NCBI RefSeq assembly: GCF_036373705.1
Contig: NC_089863.1
Span: 23,086,417-23,150,416 of the forward strand
Direction: 5' to 3'
Source: Amia ocellicauda
Taxonomy: Eukaryota; Chordata; Actinopteri; Amiiformes; Amiidae
Length of the DNA: 64,000 bases
Numbering within the stretch: the stretch's first letter is position 1; every line of letters begins with the position of its first letter. This document shows, in pieces, positions 1 to 11,707 of the stretch. The notes beneath the pieces are model-generated. The model did no database searches and was not told where the DNA came from. It saw nothing but the letters and a program-made list of their open reading frames with translations. The position numbers and the translations under genes are program-made.

Positions 1-965
1 TCTGCAGGAAGGAGAGTGGAGAGGAGGCAGAGTTAGCCTTCTGGCACTGGAGGAGCGCAGTGGTCTGGAGGGGATGTATGGAGAGACAGCGGTAGGTGAG
101 GGTCAGTGTCTTGAACTGAATGCGTGCCGCTATCGAGAGCCAGTGGAGGGAGCGGAGCAGTGGAGTAGCGTGTGCGAACCGTGGCAGAGAGACACCAGAC
201 GAGCCGCAGAGTTCTGGATGAGCTGGAGCGGCGGGTAGTGGATGCAGGCAGGCCGGCCAGGAGGGAGTTGCAGTATCCAGGCGGGAGAGGACCAGTGACT
301 GGACGAGCAGCTGAGTCGAGTAGTCGGTGAGGAAGGGACGGATCCGGCGTATGTTGCTCAGGAAGAATCTGCAGGTGCGTGTCAGCGTGGTGATGTGCAG
401 GGTGTAGGACAGCGCAGGATTGAGGGTGACTCCTAGATTTTTAGCGGAAGAAGAAAGAGAGAGTGTGGTGGATTCCAAGGGGATCGAGATGGGGAGGTCA
501 GCAGAAGGTGAGGAAGAGTGGGGGAAAAAGAAGAGATCTGATTTGGAGAGGTTGAGCTTGAGGTGGTGCGAGTGCATCCAGGTGGAAATAGCAGACAAGC
601 AGAAGAGATGTGAGAGGGGATGAGGGGGTCAGAAGAGGGAAAAGACAGGAAGATCTGGGCATCATCAGCGTAGAAGTGGTAGGAGAAGCCATGGGAAGCG
701 ATGAGGGGGCCCAGGGAGCGAGTGTAGAGAGAGAACAGGAGGGGGCCCAGGACAGAGCCGTGGGGAACGCCTGGGTGGAGAGGTTGGGGGTGGATGAGGA
801 GCCTCGCCATGTCACTTGGTAGGAGAACCAGGTGAGAGCAGTCCCAGAGATCCCAAGGTCAGCGAGGCAGGAGAGGAGGATGGAGTGATCGACCGTGTCA
901 AATGCTGCAGAGAGGTCAAGGAGGATGAGGACTGAGGAGAGGGAGGCCGCCTGAGCGTGGCTTAG
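1..965 (-). mobile_element. L2-type LINE fragment, reverse transcriptase part
   Basis: Read on the minus strand, 433-810 gives a reverse transcriptase segment with [17 protein letters not shown] and the catalytic box FYADDAQ near 660-675, typical of L2-clade LINEs. Reading continues in other frames, so it is a dead copy. It is nearly identical to 27330-28207 but lacks about 35 bp present there (27417-27452) and reaches further at its 5' side. The window edge cuts its 3' end. Confidence 0.85.
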
Positions 966-1057
966 GGATTAACTGAGCTGAGCTGATTAACATAAGAACT
1001 CAGATGAACATATTCATGTATTTATCCTGTGGCATTCATATATTGTAAAGTGTGACC

Positions 1058-1093
1058 ATAATAATGATGATGATAATAATAATAATAATAATA

Positions 1094-1134
<41 letters not shown>

Positions 1135-1138
1135 CATA
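1058..1138. repeat. (AAT)n/(ATT)n microsatellite
   Basis: A run of AAT units switches directly into a run of ATT units, so the tract is self-complementary and could form a hairpin. A similar composite tract lies at 26808-26881 beside an L2 tail. Confidence 0.9.
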
Positions 1139-1735
1139 ATATAAGTGTTGCTATAGTGTATAATTAAGATGTATAGCACTCTTTGCAACTTTGAAAACTT
1201 CAGAAGCAGTCCTTGAATTTTAATTCACGCAGACTTTGTAACTTATTTTGATAGCTGTAAACCGATAACTATGTTTATTTAACACAGCATAAAAACCGGC
1301 TGCCTCCCGATCATTCACTAGCTCTCATAAACACATCTGCCCTAAACTTAATCTAATACCACATTTTGGACCTGTTCAAAGTACAATTACAACTCTTTCA
1401 ATTTTTCTTTGAATATTTTGTTTAGAAAAAGTAGAATAAAAGTAAAAAAGATCACACTACACGATTTTTAGCCAGATTTTAGCCTGCTTTGGCCCTCTTC
1501 ACAAATCTGCACTGAATACATCATGAACATCATCTGAGTTCTGATGTTGAGCACATGAACCCGCACTTACCCTAACGCTAAAACCTAACCCTGTTATACA
1601 TGTGATTCACATCAGAACTCGGATGAAGTGCATGACATATGCATGTGTTTATCCTGTGGTATTCATATATTAATTCATGAGGAATCACAGCACCTTATTA
1701 TGAAGTGTAACCACTATGTTGGTGTTTTTCTTACT
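1139..1735. repeat. old dispersed repeat, inverted relative of the 723-bp block in the tandem array
   Basis: 1139-1480 is similar in reverse complement to the 723-bp block at 9172-9894: shared strings include CACACTACACGAT, GGACCTGTTCAAAGTACAATT and the ATGTATAGCACTCTT area. 985-1060 and 1612-1680 also resemble each other (TTTATCCTGTGG.ATTCATATATT) and a CATCAGAACTC motif appears in both orientations. No coding sequence was seen. Confidence 0.6.
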
Positions 1736-1748
1736 CAATTGTCTTGAG

Positions 1749-1750
<2 letters not shown>

Positions 1751-1782
<32 letters not shown>

Positions 1783-2230
1783 TGTATATGTTATAAGTCA
1801 AAAGTTTTAGAACACCCCCATTGTTCCAGTTTGTATTGAAATGTAAGCAGTTCAAATCCACTGAATAACCTGAAATGTAACAAAAGTAAGCGGTAAACTG
1901 ACAGAGATTTAAAAAAAAAGTTTAGGTTACCAAAAACTGAAAAATAATGTACATTTCAGAGTTATATACTGTGTTACAACACCATTTATTTGGGAGTGTT
2001 ACACGCAGCTCCTGTGCCTAGAAGTTACACTGTATTGCTACCAGCACATTTCATTCTCAAACACATCCGATTTACAGTTTCCGTGTCGCCCGCCGTCGTT
2101 CAGAGCCCAGGGGGTAAATGCACAGTCTGCTCTGGGGGCGTCTCATCCAGATGGTCACAGATCACTCAGTTTCGATCAGGTTTCTTTGGAAATAGACTTG
2201 ATTTATTCAGAACAACCTAATGATTAATCA
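1751..2230. mobile_element. (TA)n tract followed by a Tc1-like non-autonomous fragment
   Basis: A TA microsatellite (1751-1781) is followed by AAAAGTTTTAGAACACC, a terminus style seen in fish Tc1-like elements. No transposase reading frame is left. The right end was not found, so the limits are approximate. Confidence 0.4.
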
Positions 2231-2812
2231 GATATATATTATTTGATGTTCTATCAAACACAGAGAAGTTCAGATCCAATTATGTAAAATCGTTTTGTAT
2301 TAGTACACTGTAAACAGAGTTTTCCATATTGCTAGCATATTCCATATTCTCTCTCTACGGGTGTGTGTTGCTTCTACCAAAACGTGGATGGTCTTGTTTT
2401 GATCAGTAGACTGGTCCCAGAATATGTCATAATTGTCAATATTTTCTGAGATTTTGTATTCCTACTCAAAACCAAATTTTTCACATCAGAGAATGCTTCA
2501 CATCGTTAGAAAGCTCAGAGTCTCAGCTTTCATGGGATACACTTGGCAAATAACACAACAGAGTACACATGGGATTAAAGAGAAGGTAACAGTGGTAACA
2601 GGGTTGACAGGACAGCACATTTTATATTCAGTTATATTAAAATGTGTGTTTTATTTAATATTTTAAATGTTTCCATTAAGATTTTGACTACTGCTTGCGT
2701 AGTTTTAAATAAGATCCAGTGTAGCTCAGGAGGATGAAAGCCTACATACATACATCCCTCCCTTACCTCCCTAATTATAACAATCGCATAAATTCAAACA
2801 CCATACGTACAT
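2231..2812. other. no gene seen
   Basis: AT-rich DNA without splice-framed or long open reading frames. It contains one GGTAACAGGGTTGAC motif near 2597 that recurs at 4.2-4.6 kb. Confidence 0.5.
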
Positions 2813-2813
2813 C

Positions 2814-3905
2814 ATACAGTGACTTGAAAAAGTATTGCCACTGAAATGTTTTCATTGTGTTTTGTCTTAAATTCAGAATTTTAAATAAAAGGATTAGGAT
2901 ATTTTTCCCACTGATATAAAAAGCCATGAGCACAATGTCAAATCAAAAGAAAAATTCAAAAAGCTTTCAACAATTTACTACAAATTACAAAGCTGAAATG
3001 ATCGGATTAAAAAAGTATTCATACCCATTTTGCAATGCATTTTAAGCAAGTCAGGGATGTGATTAGAAGCACAAATCTGGGGAGGGATATAAAATGATGA
3101 TGTTCATGTATCAGTAATCTCCAAGGAATTGCACTGATAAACAATAAAAACATATCCTTGCCAATATTTCTTGCGGTAGACCGTCTTGTGGAACTTTGTG
3201 GCGTAATCGCTAAGAGGTATGTTTGGCGTAAATCAAACACTGCACACCAGCCAGGTAACACCATCCCAACCGTAAAGTATGTGGGTGGTAGCATCATGTT
3301 ATGGGGATGTGGCAATATTGTCAGGATTGATGAGAGGCTGGATGGTGCACAATACAGAGATATCCTGTAAATAAAACAGGCATCTCTCTACAAAAAAGTC
3401 AACCTGCAAAGGACGTTTATCTTTAAATAGGACAATGACCCAAAGCACACTGCCAGAACAACACTGGAGCAGCATAAAATGAAGAAAACAGACGTCCTTC
3501 AGTGGCCCAGTCAGAGTACTGACCATAATCCAATCTGTGCAAGACCTCAAAATTGCTGACAATCACCGTTCCCCAACTAACTTGACACAGTTTGAGCAAT
3601 TTTGCAAGGAGAAATTGGCAAATATTGCACCATCACGGTGTGCAAAATTAGAGACTTATCCATAAAGACTAGTGGCTGTAATAGCTCCCAGAGGTGATTC
3701 AACCAAATATTAACCCAGGGGGGTGAATACTTAAAAAAATATTTCAGTTTTTTAATTTGTACTATTTAATTGTTTACTACTTTCTTTCTTGGGGTGCGGG
3801 GGACTCTATGAAGAAGGATGTGTGACTCACAAATAAAAAAATCCCAATCTAATGCATCAAAATCCAAGGCTGTGAGAAAAGTGTTTGGGGCTGAATACGG
3901 TTTCA
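2814..3905 (+). mobile_element. decayed Tc1-like transposon
   Basis: The left end reads TACAGTGACTTGAAAAAGTA, a Tc1-type terminus. Broken pieces of a transposase follow on the + strand: [19 protein letters not shown] (about 3258-3312), then DNDPKHTA in another frame (about 3430-3455) and WPSQS (about 3503). Stops and frameshifts separate the pieces. The second catalytic Asp box is readable, but the SPDLNPIE box is damaged. This copy is clearly older than those at 13.9 and 25.2 kb. Confidence 0.8.
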
Positions 3906-5430
3906 AAACTGTGTGTACATTCCAATAATGGCACCACCAAAGCTATACTGTACATCCTTCTGTGTATGTATTGAATACATTTCTCCCAATTACATACAAC
4001 TTACAGTATATAGATCATATATTGAATATGTCCTACTAAATAATTGCAACTTCACCCCCCCAACATCCAAATCATGATTATTTTTTTAAAATAAATAGAT
4101 AAGAATAGAATTATATACATTGTTATAAATATAGGTAGACATATTCAATTATAATTTTTATTATCTTATAATATGGCTAGTAAATATGTACATTTCCAAG
4201 TGTTAACGTCAACCCTGTTACCGTTAAAAAAGTAACAGGGTTGATAGTAACAGGATTGACAGTAACACAGTTGATGATTTAGGCCTAAACTAGCCATTAC
4301 TATCCATGTGATGAAGGTAATGCAACCAAATGGTTAGCATTGATAACAGGTTTTTTGGAGTTTTTAACAATGATTTTGAAACAAAAAAATATATATATAT
4401 TTACTACATTAATTAAGGGTAACAGGGCTGACATATTATGCTTGTCCCACTCTGTCAAACATTAGAAAACATGAACAAATCTATTAAAAGCAGGAAACAT
4501 GTCCTTGTCCTTGCACTATGCTGTTCCAAAGAAGCAGATGATGCCAATTTCTGAGAGTCATGCAATTTGTGGAATAGTCCATTACTTTTACAGGGTGATT
4601 TTCATAAAAGTAACAGGGTTGAATAAATATTTCAAGATTAAAAGGAAAAATTTAACTTGACATTATTGAAAAACAATCCAAACAATTACTTCATTTTATT
4701 AGATTAATGGCTATTAGTTGGAAAACCTTGCCCCGGCAGGTCAAAATGCATATTTTGAAGAATATAAAAGTTTAAATAAAATTTTAAATGCCTAATAAAG
4801 GTATTAAATGGTTTGTTTTCAGTTGATATTATGAGAAACAAACATATAATAAAACATTAAAAGTATATTTGTTTAATTTAAACGTAGTTCATATTATATG
4901 CAAATATATCAAGAGGGACGCAAAGGGCACCCTTTTCGTAGAATGACCTAGTATGTCAATTAGGTAAATTAATTACTGAAGTAGTATAGAACAAGGAGGT
5001 GATAAAAGCGAACAATATATTTCCACATATTATTATTATTATTGTAATTATTATTATTATTATCATTATTATCATTATGTCTTGTACAGATACTACATGC
5101 CGACATCCTTGAAAAAGTTATTTGGTGCAAATGCTATAGCAGAGTCTCCATTATTAAAAACTGCAACCTGACAAGAACAGTTTGTGTAGGTGCTTTCTCG
5201 GTCAAAGGTAAAGGCACTGATGCTGATGCTGAAGTGTGTCTTATTAAACGCTTTTAGCTTCGCCCTGCACCCTGCACCCTACACCCTCGCTCACAAGCAC
5301 ACACTCTGAGATATCACGCAAAGTGCACACTTCTTGAAGGGTGTAGGGAGCAAGTGTGCGATTTGGACGCAGCCTGCCCCGTCCTCTTCAATGACTTGAC
5401 TTCCTGTTTGGTAGCATAACATCAAACTTG
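3906..5430. other. AT-rich stretch with repeated GTAACAGGGTTGA motif; no gene
   Basis: No coding region. The motif GTAACAGGGTTGA occurs at 4230-4242 and 4611-4623, as its complement TCAACCCTGTTAC at 4210-4222, and in altered form at 4245-4275 and 4421-4433. An imperfect TTATTA microsatellite lies near 5030-5078. Confidence 0.6.
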
Positions 5431-5438
5431 ATCCTTAG

Positions 5439-6443
5439 CAGAGCCGTTTCTAGGCATAAGCAACATAAGCAGCCGCTTAGGGCCCCCAGCCGCTAGGGGG
5501 ACCCCTAGCAAAAACGAATAATTAATGCATTGAATATATTTTCTATTATTATTATTATTCTGTAATTGATCACAGTGATCAGTTTTCTGATTGGAGAAAC
5601 CTGCCATCAATCTGGTTTTGGTATGCGTTAGGTGTAGTAGAAAAAAGAAAGGATTGGGACGCAACCAAATTATAATGGCGGAAAAAAGACCAAGAACGCA
5701 CCAATCTGGCCACCAAAACATAAACAGAAGGAAAAACAAGCACAAGAGAAAGGTATTGTAATATTATTTGATCATGCTTTGTTTTTATTTCTGTACTGTA
5801 GCTTGCTTGCATACTGTTTTAATGATGATGACAATTAATGTGTAGCTAAACCTGTCTGTCTGTATGTTTTTTCTAGTTACTTTAAGTGGACAATCCCAGC
5901 TCACCTGACCTGCCACCAAAGAGTGTTTTATTAAAACATGGCGGCTGTGTATTTGCATCTGTAGCGAGTTTTACATTGAATAGGATCTGCAAGAGGTGTG
6001 TTCTTTTCCCTTTCTTTTTGCCTCAGTTTGCTAATTAGCTAGTAAGTAAAAATCAGCAATGGGATTTGGCAATCATAGGCTACTGATCTCTATATTGATC
6101 AAATCCCTACTTTTTCATTCAGGATTTTGTAACATATTGTTGTACTGTTATTGTAAACTATGAGGAGTCGCAGTTGTTTTTGTCATTGTTCAGGGAGGCT
6201 CAATCTGATAAAGTTTGAGAACCCCTGTTCTACATAGACTTATTTAAACTTGCAGAGTGTGTAATAAACATCAGTCAGGACCTCTGTTGACTGACAGACT
6301 GCTGACTGTGACTGAGCCGCGGGAAAACATTTGTAAACCACTAAACATCTGTCATTGTAGCAAATGGGATCAGGGAAAAAGTGAAGGGGGCCTCCAAATC
6401 AAATCAAATCAAAAGCGCTCCCAAAAGGCTAGAAACAGCCCTG
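5439..6443. mobile_element. non-autonomous hAT element, complete with target-site duplication
   Basis: The 1005-bp element starts CAGAGCCGTTTCTAG and ends CTAGAAACAGCCCTG, an inverted terminal repeat. It is flanked by the same 8 bp, ATCCTTAG, at 5431-5438 and 6444-6451, the duplication size made by hAT transposases. Near the left end, from 5674, a short frame beginning MAEKRPRTHQSGHQN resembles the start of hAT-type transposase proteins, but it soon stops. The right half, from 5969, is repeated in the tandem array. A related left-end fragment lies at 51499 in an IQGAP3 intron. Confidence 0.85.
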
Positions 6444-7286
6444 ATCCTTAGTACCATACTAAAGCAGGGGATCAGCTAGTCTCCAACTTTGCTCAGCCTC
6501 TTTTTTCGTGGCAATGGGTACTAAACTTAATACGCAGCTAGGGATGATCCCGAGATAATACTGTACTAGCTAGTACACAACTTAAATACAGAGCCCCGTA
6601 CCAACTCTGCAAGTTCATTGCAATTGAGCCTAAATGTCCAGGTCCATGTTTGTTTACTTTTTCTCTGCTTCACTTCCTTGTCACCCTCTACATTGCCTTC
6701 CATATAACACAAAACTTTGTATCACTTTGTCCAAACCTTCAGTTCTGCTCTCTCTACTCCCACAGTAACTCGCCAGTTACCTGCTGCTGAAGAAGCTTTA
6801 ATTAATAAAGTGGCCAAAAGTGAGTGGTGAGTGAACAACCATTTCCTTTTCTTTATTGTAATTAATCTCTGTTTTACTCACTCCGGCACACTGTCATTCC
6901 AGGATGACCATCCTGCAACAAGGAAACTAAATTTCAGAATTTTAATACCAGAGCACAAAGCTGTTCCCTAATAAATATTTAATTAACAATCAATTAAATG
7001 GTTTCCTAGTAAGAGTAGACTGGTGAGGTGAGTTCACCTGGTGAAATAACTAAATTAATTACTTAAGAAACTATGCAATTAACTATATATTTTATAATAA
7101 TTATAAAACCAAACAACTGTGAGACCAAGCTAACCAAGTCAACTTCCAAAGTGTAACCATAACACATGCACAAATGCCTACTGAATGCAAGAAAAAACTT
7201 TGACATTTAAAATAATGCAGAATACTTATTAGCCCAATTTAACATGCTATGATATCATGTTTTTGTCAATTCCATGGATGCTGAAT

Positions 7287-7404
7287 GCAGTTATCTTTCA
7301 AGTCGGAAGCACTGCCCAAGGGCAGTGATCAAAACATCACTCTTTCAAAGCTGGCATTGTCCCTTGTGCCCGTCACTCAAACAGGTCACTTCCCACTTTC
7401 TATT
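7287..7404. repeat. DIRS-end-like fragment hosting the Tc1 insertion (also at 10518 and 13749)
   Basis: TTATCTTTCAAGTCGGAAGC and ACTGCCCAAGGGCAG, followed by ..CACTCAAACAGG..CACTTCCC, match in reverse complement the end region of the DIRS relic at 21838-22020. The Tc1 inserted at a TA inside this older repeat before the array formed, since all three units carry the same flank. Confidence 0.6.
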
Positions 7405-7406
7405 TA

Positions 7407-8476
7407 CAGTGAGGGAAAAAAGTATTTGATCCCCTGCTGATTTTGTACGTTTGCCCACTGACAAAGAAATGATCCGTCTATAATTGTAATGGTAGGTGTA
7501 TTTTAACAGTGAGAGACAGAATAACAGCAAAAAAATCCAGAAAAACGCATTTCAAAAAAGTTATGAATTGATTTGCATGTTAATGAGGGAAATAAGTATT
7601 TGACCCCTTCGACTTAGTACTTGGTGGCAAAACCCTTGTTGGCAATCACAGAGGTCAGACGTTTCTTGTAGTTGGCCACCAGGTTTGCACACATCTCAGG
7701 AGGGATTTTGTCCCACTCCTCTTTGCAGATCCTCTCCAAGTCATTAAGGTTTCGAGGCTGACGTTTGGCAACTCGAACCTTCAGCTCCCTCCACAGATTT
7801 TCTATGGGATTAAGGTCTGGAGACTGGCTAGGCCACTCCAGCACCTTAATGTGCTTCTTCTTGAGCCACTCCTTTGTTGCCTTGGCTGTGTGTTTTGGGT
7901 CATTGTCATGCTGGAATACCCATCCACGACCCATTTTAACTGCCCTGGCTGAGGGAAGGAGGTTCTCACCCAAGATTTGACGGTACATGGCCCCGTCCAT
8001 CGTCCCTTTGATGCGGTGCAGTTGTCCTGTCCCCTTAGCAGAAAAACACCCCCAAAGCATAATGTTTCCACCTCCATGTTTGACGGTGGGGATGGTGTTC
8101 TTGGGGTCATTCCTCCTCCTCCAAACACGGCGAGTTGAGTTGATGCCAAAGAGCTCGATTTTGGTCTCATCTGACCACAACACTTTCACCCAGTTCTCCT
8201 CTGAATCATTCAGATGTTCATTGGCAAACTTCAGACGGGCCTGTACATGTGCTTTCTTGAGCAGGGGGGCCTTGCGGGCGCTGCAGGATTTCAGTCCTTC
8301 ACGGCGTAGTGTGTTACCAATTGTTTTCTTGGTGACTATGGTCCCAGCTGCCTTGAGATCATTAACAAGATCCTCCCGTGTAGTTCTGGGCTGATTCCTC
8401 ACCGTTCTCATGATCATTGAAACTCCACGAGGTGAGATCTTGCATGGAGCCCCAGACCGAGGGAGACTGACAGTTA
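7407..8476 (-). mobile_element. Tc1 element truncated at the array joint (unit 1)
   Basis: The 3' part of the same DD34E Tc1 as at 13869, ending at the tandem joint. The minus-strand frame 7614-8417 keeps 267 codons equal to residues 71-337 of the full transposase, including all three catalytic boxes ([22 protein letters not shown]). It lacks the N-terminal helix-turn-helix region and the right terminal repeat, so it can neither bind ends normally nor be mobilised as a unit. Confidence 0.9.
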
Positions 8477-9171
8477 TTTTACATTGAATAGGATCTGCAA
8501 GAGGTGTGTTCTTTTCCCTTTCTTTTTGCCTCAGTTTGCTAATTAGCTAGTAAGTAAAAATCAGCAATGGGATTTGGCAATCATAGGCTACTGATCTCTA
8601 TATTGATCAAATCCCTACTTTTTCATTCAGGATTTTGTAACATATTGTTGTACTGTTATTGTAAACTATGAGGAGTCGCAGTTGTTTTTGTCATTGTTCA
8701 GGGAGGCTCAATCTGATAAAGTTTGAGAACCCCTGTTCTACATAGACTTATTTAAACTTGCAGAGTGTGTAATAAACATCAGTCAGGACCTCTGTTGACT
8801 GACAGACTGCTGACTGTGACTGAGCCGTGGGAAAACATTTGTAAACCACTAAACATCTGTCATTGTAGCAAATGGGATCAGGGAAAAAGTGAAGGGGGCC
8901 TCCAAATCAAATCAAATCAAAAGCGCTCCCAAAAGGCTAGAAACAGCCCTGATCCTTAGTACCATACTAAAGCAGGGGATCAGCTAGTCTCCAACTTTGC
9001 TCAGCCTCTTTTTTCGTGGCAATGGGTACTAAACTTAATACGCAGCTAGGGATGATCCCGAGATAATACTGTACTAGCTAGTACACAACTTAAATACAGA
9101 GCCCCGTACCAACTCTGCAAGTTCATTGCAATTGAGCCTAAATGTCCAGGTCCATGTTTGTTTACTTTTTC

Positions 9172-9894
9172 AATGGATGGACCACACGTGTTTCTGGGAG
9201 ATTTGGGGGGTTTCGAGGCTTTGCCGGAGATCTCCATGACAGGATTTCATAGTGTGTGACCCCCTGTACTTAAGTGATCATGTAGTGTGCACTCCTTCAA
9301 AATCGTGTCGGATTGTAGAAATCGTGTAGTGTGACCCTAGCATTATTCTTCTGAACTAATATAGGTAGATGTTTTTCTACTTATATCTCTAATAATTCTA
9401 TTCTATTCATGCATCTGCATGTACAAGGTTTCTAATCCTGGCTGTAGTATTGATTACAATTTTCTTCTTTATTCCCACTCTACACTTTAAATATATCACT
9501 TTATTATGTGTCATACATATTTAATTTCAACATAAAACAGTAAGCTATAGAGTGATGGTATGTGCACCATCAATAACAAATGTGAAGAGTGGAAGAGAAG
9601 AAGAAAGAGTAGTAATTGTACTTTGAACAGGTCCAAAACAAACAACAAGTTTTGGGAATTAAATGTTTCCAGCCTATTACTGTAACTCGTCTGGCACAAC
9701 TCTTGCTTTCCCTTTTAAGGCTATCAAAATAAGTTACAAAGTCTGAGTAAATAAAAATACAAGGACTGTTTCTGAAGTTTTAAAAGTTGTTAATATGATA
9801 GACTCGATCTGGAAGAGTGCTATACATCTTAATTATACACTATAGCAACATGTAAAGATGCATAACACCATCATATTTGCTTACTGTTCACATC
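9172..9894. repeat. 723-bp block present in array units 2 and 3 only
   Basis: The block sits between ...TTTACTTTTTC and TCTGCTTCACTTCC, which are directly joined in unit 1 at 6663/6664. The same block is at 12403-13125. Parts of it resemble 1139-1480 in reverse complement, so it is a dispersed repeat. No clear target duplication or terminal inverted repeat is visible; insertion and deletion cannot be told apart from one haplotype. Confidence 0.85.
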
Positions 9895-10637
9895 TCTGCT
9901 TCACTTCCTTGTCACCCTCTACATTGCCTTCCATATAACACAAAACTTTGTATCACTTTGTCCAAACCTTCAGTTCTGCTCTCTCTACTCCCACAGTAAC
10001 TCGCCAGTTACCTGCTGCTGAAGAAGCTTTAATTAATAAAGTGGCCAAAAGTGAGTGGTGAGTGAACAACCATTTCCTTTTCTTTATTGTAATTAATCTC
10101 TGTTTTACTCACTCCGGCACACTGTCATTCCAGGATGACCATCCTGCAACAAGGAAACTAAATTTCAGAATTTTAATACCAGAGCACAAAGCTGTTCCCT
10201 AATAAATATTTAATTAACAATCAATTAAATGGTTTCCTAGTAAGAGTAGACTGGTGAGGTGAGTTCACCTGGTGAAATAACTAAATTAATTACTTAAGAA
10301 ACTATGCAATTAACTATATATTTTATAATAATTATAAAACCAAACAACTGTGAGACCAAGCTAACCAAGTCAACTTCCAAAGTGTAACCATAACACATGC
10401 ACCAATGCCTACTGAATGCAAGAAAAAACTTTGACATTTAAAATAATGCAGAATACTTATTAGCCCAATTTAACATGCTATGATATCATGTTTTTGTCAA
10501 TTCCATGGATGCTGAATGCAGTTATCTTTCAAGTCGGAAGCACTGCCCAAGGGCAGTGATCAAAACATCACTCTTTCAAAGCTGGCATTGTCCCTTGTGC
10601 CCGTCACTCAAACAGGTCACTTCCCACTTTCTATTTA

Positions 10638-11707
10638 CAGTGAGGGAAAAAAGTATTTGATCCCCTGCTGATTTTGTACGTTTGCCCACTGACAAAGAAA
10701 TGATCCGTCTATAATTGTAATGGTAGGTGTATTTTAACAGTGAGAGACAGAATAACAGCAAAAAAATCCAGAAAAACGCATTTCAAAAAAGTTATAAATT
10801 GATTTGCATGTTAATGAGGGAAATAAGTATTTGACCCCTTCGACTTAGTACTTGGTGGCAAAACCCTTGTTGGCAATCACAGAGGTCAGACGTTTCTTGT
10901 AGTTGGCCACCAGGTTTGCACACATCTCAGGAGGGATTTTGTCCCACTCCTCTTTGCAGATCCTCTCCAAGTCATTAAGGTTTCGAGGCTGACGTTTGGC
11001 AACTCGAACCTTCAGCTCCCTCCACAGATTTTCTATGGGATTAAGGTCTGGAGACTGGCTAGGCCACTCCAGCACCTTAATGTGCTTCTTCTTGAGCCAC
11101 TCCTTTGTTGCCTTGGCTGTGTGTTTTGGGTCATTGTCATGCTGGAATACCCATCCACGACCCATTTTAACTGCCCTGGCTGAGGGAAGGAGGTTCTCAC
11201 CCAAGATTTGACGGTACATGGCCCCGTCCATCGTCCCTTTGATGCGGTACAGTTGTCCTGTCACCTTAGCAGAAAAACACCCCCAAAGCATAATGTTTCC
11301 ACCTCCATGTTTGACGGTGGGGATGGTGTTCTTGGGGTCATTCCTCCTCCTCCAAACACGGCGAGTTGAGTTGATGCCAAAGAGCTCGATTTTGGTCTCA
11401 TCTGACCACAACACTTTCACCCAGTTCTCCTCTGAATCATTCAGATGTTCATTGGCAAACTTCAGACGGGCCTGTACATGTGCTTTCTTGAGCAGGGGGG
11501 CCTTGCGGGCGCTGCAGGATTTCAGTCCTTCACGGCGTAGTGTGTTACCAATTGTTTTCTTGGTGACTATGGTCCCAGCTGCCTTGAGATCATTAACAAG
11601 ATCCTCCCGTGTAGTTCTGGGCTGATTCCTCACCGTTCTCATGATCATTGAAACTCCACGAGGTGAGATCTTGCATGGAGCCCCAGACCGAGGGAGACTG
11701 ACAGTTA
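10638..11707 (-). mobile_element. Tc1 element truncated at the array joint (unit 2)
   Basis: This is the second copy of the truncated Tc1. The minus-strand frame 10845-11648 has 267 codons and differs from unit 1 by few residues (for example AKVTGQLYR against AKGTGQLHR). It is cut at the same base as unit 1, so it shares the loss of the DNA-binding part and right end. Confidence 0.9.

Noticed and set aside
2010-2120. Possible host exon near AGTTACACTGTATTGC
   Set aside because: No splice-framed similarity to any protein I recognise; sits next to a Tc1-like fragment.
7987-8394. 135-codon + strand frames inside the Tc1 copies (also near 11218 and 14449)
   Set aside because: Reverse shadows of the transposase gene.
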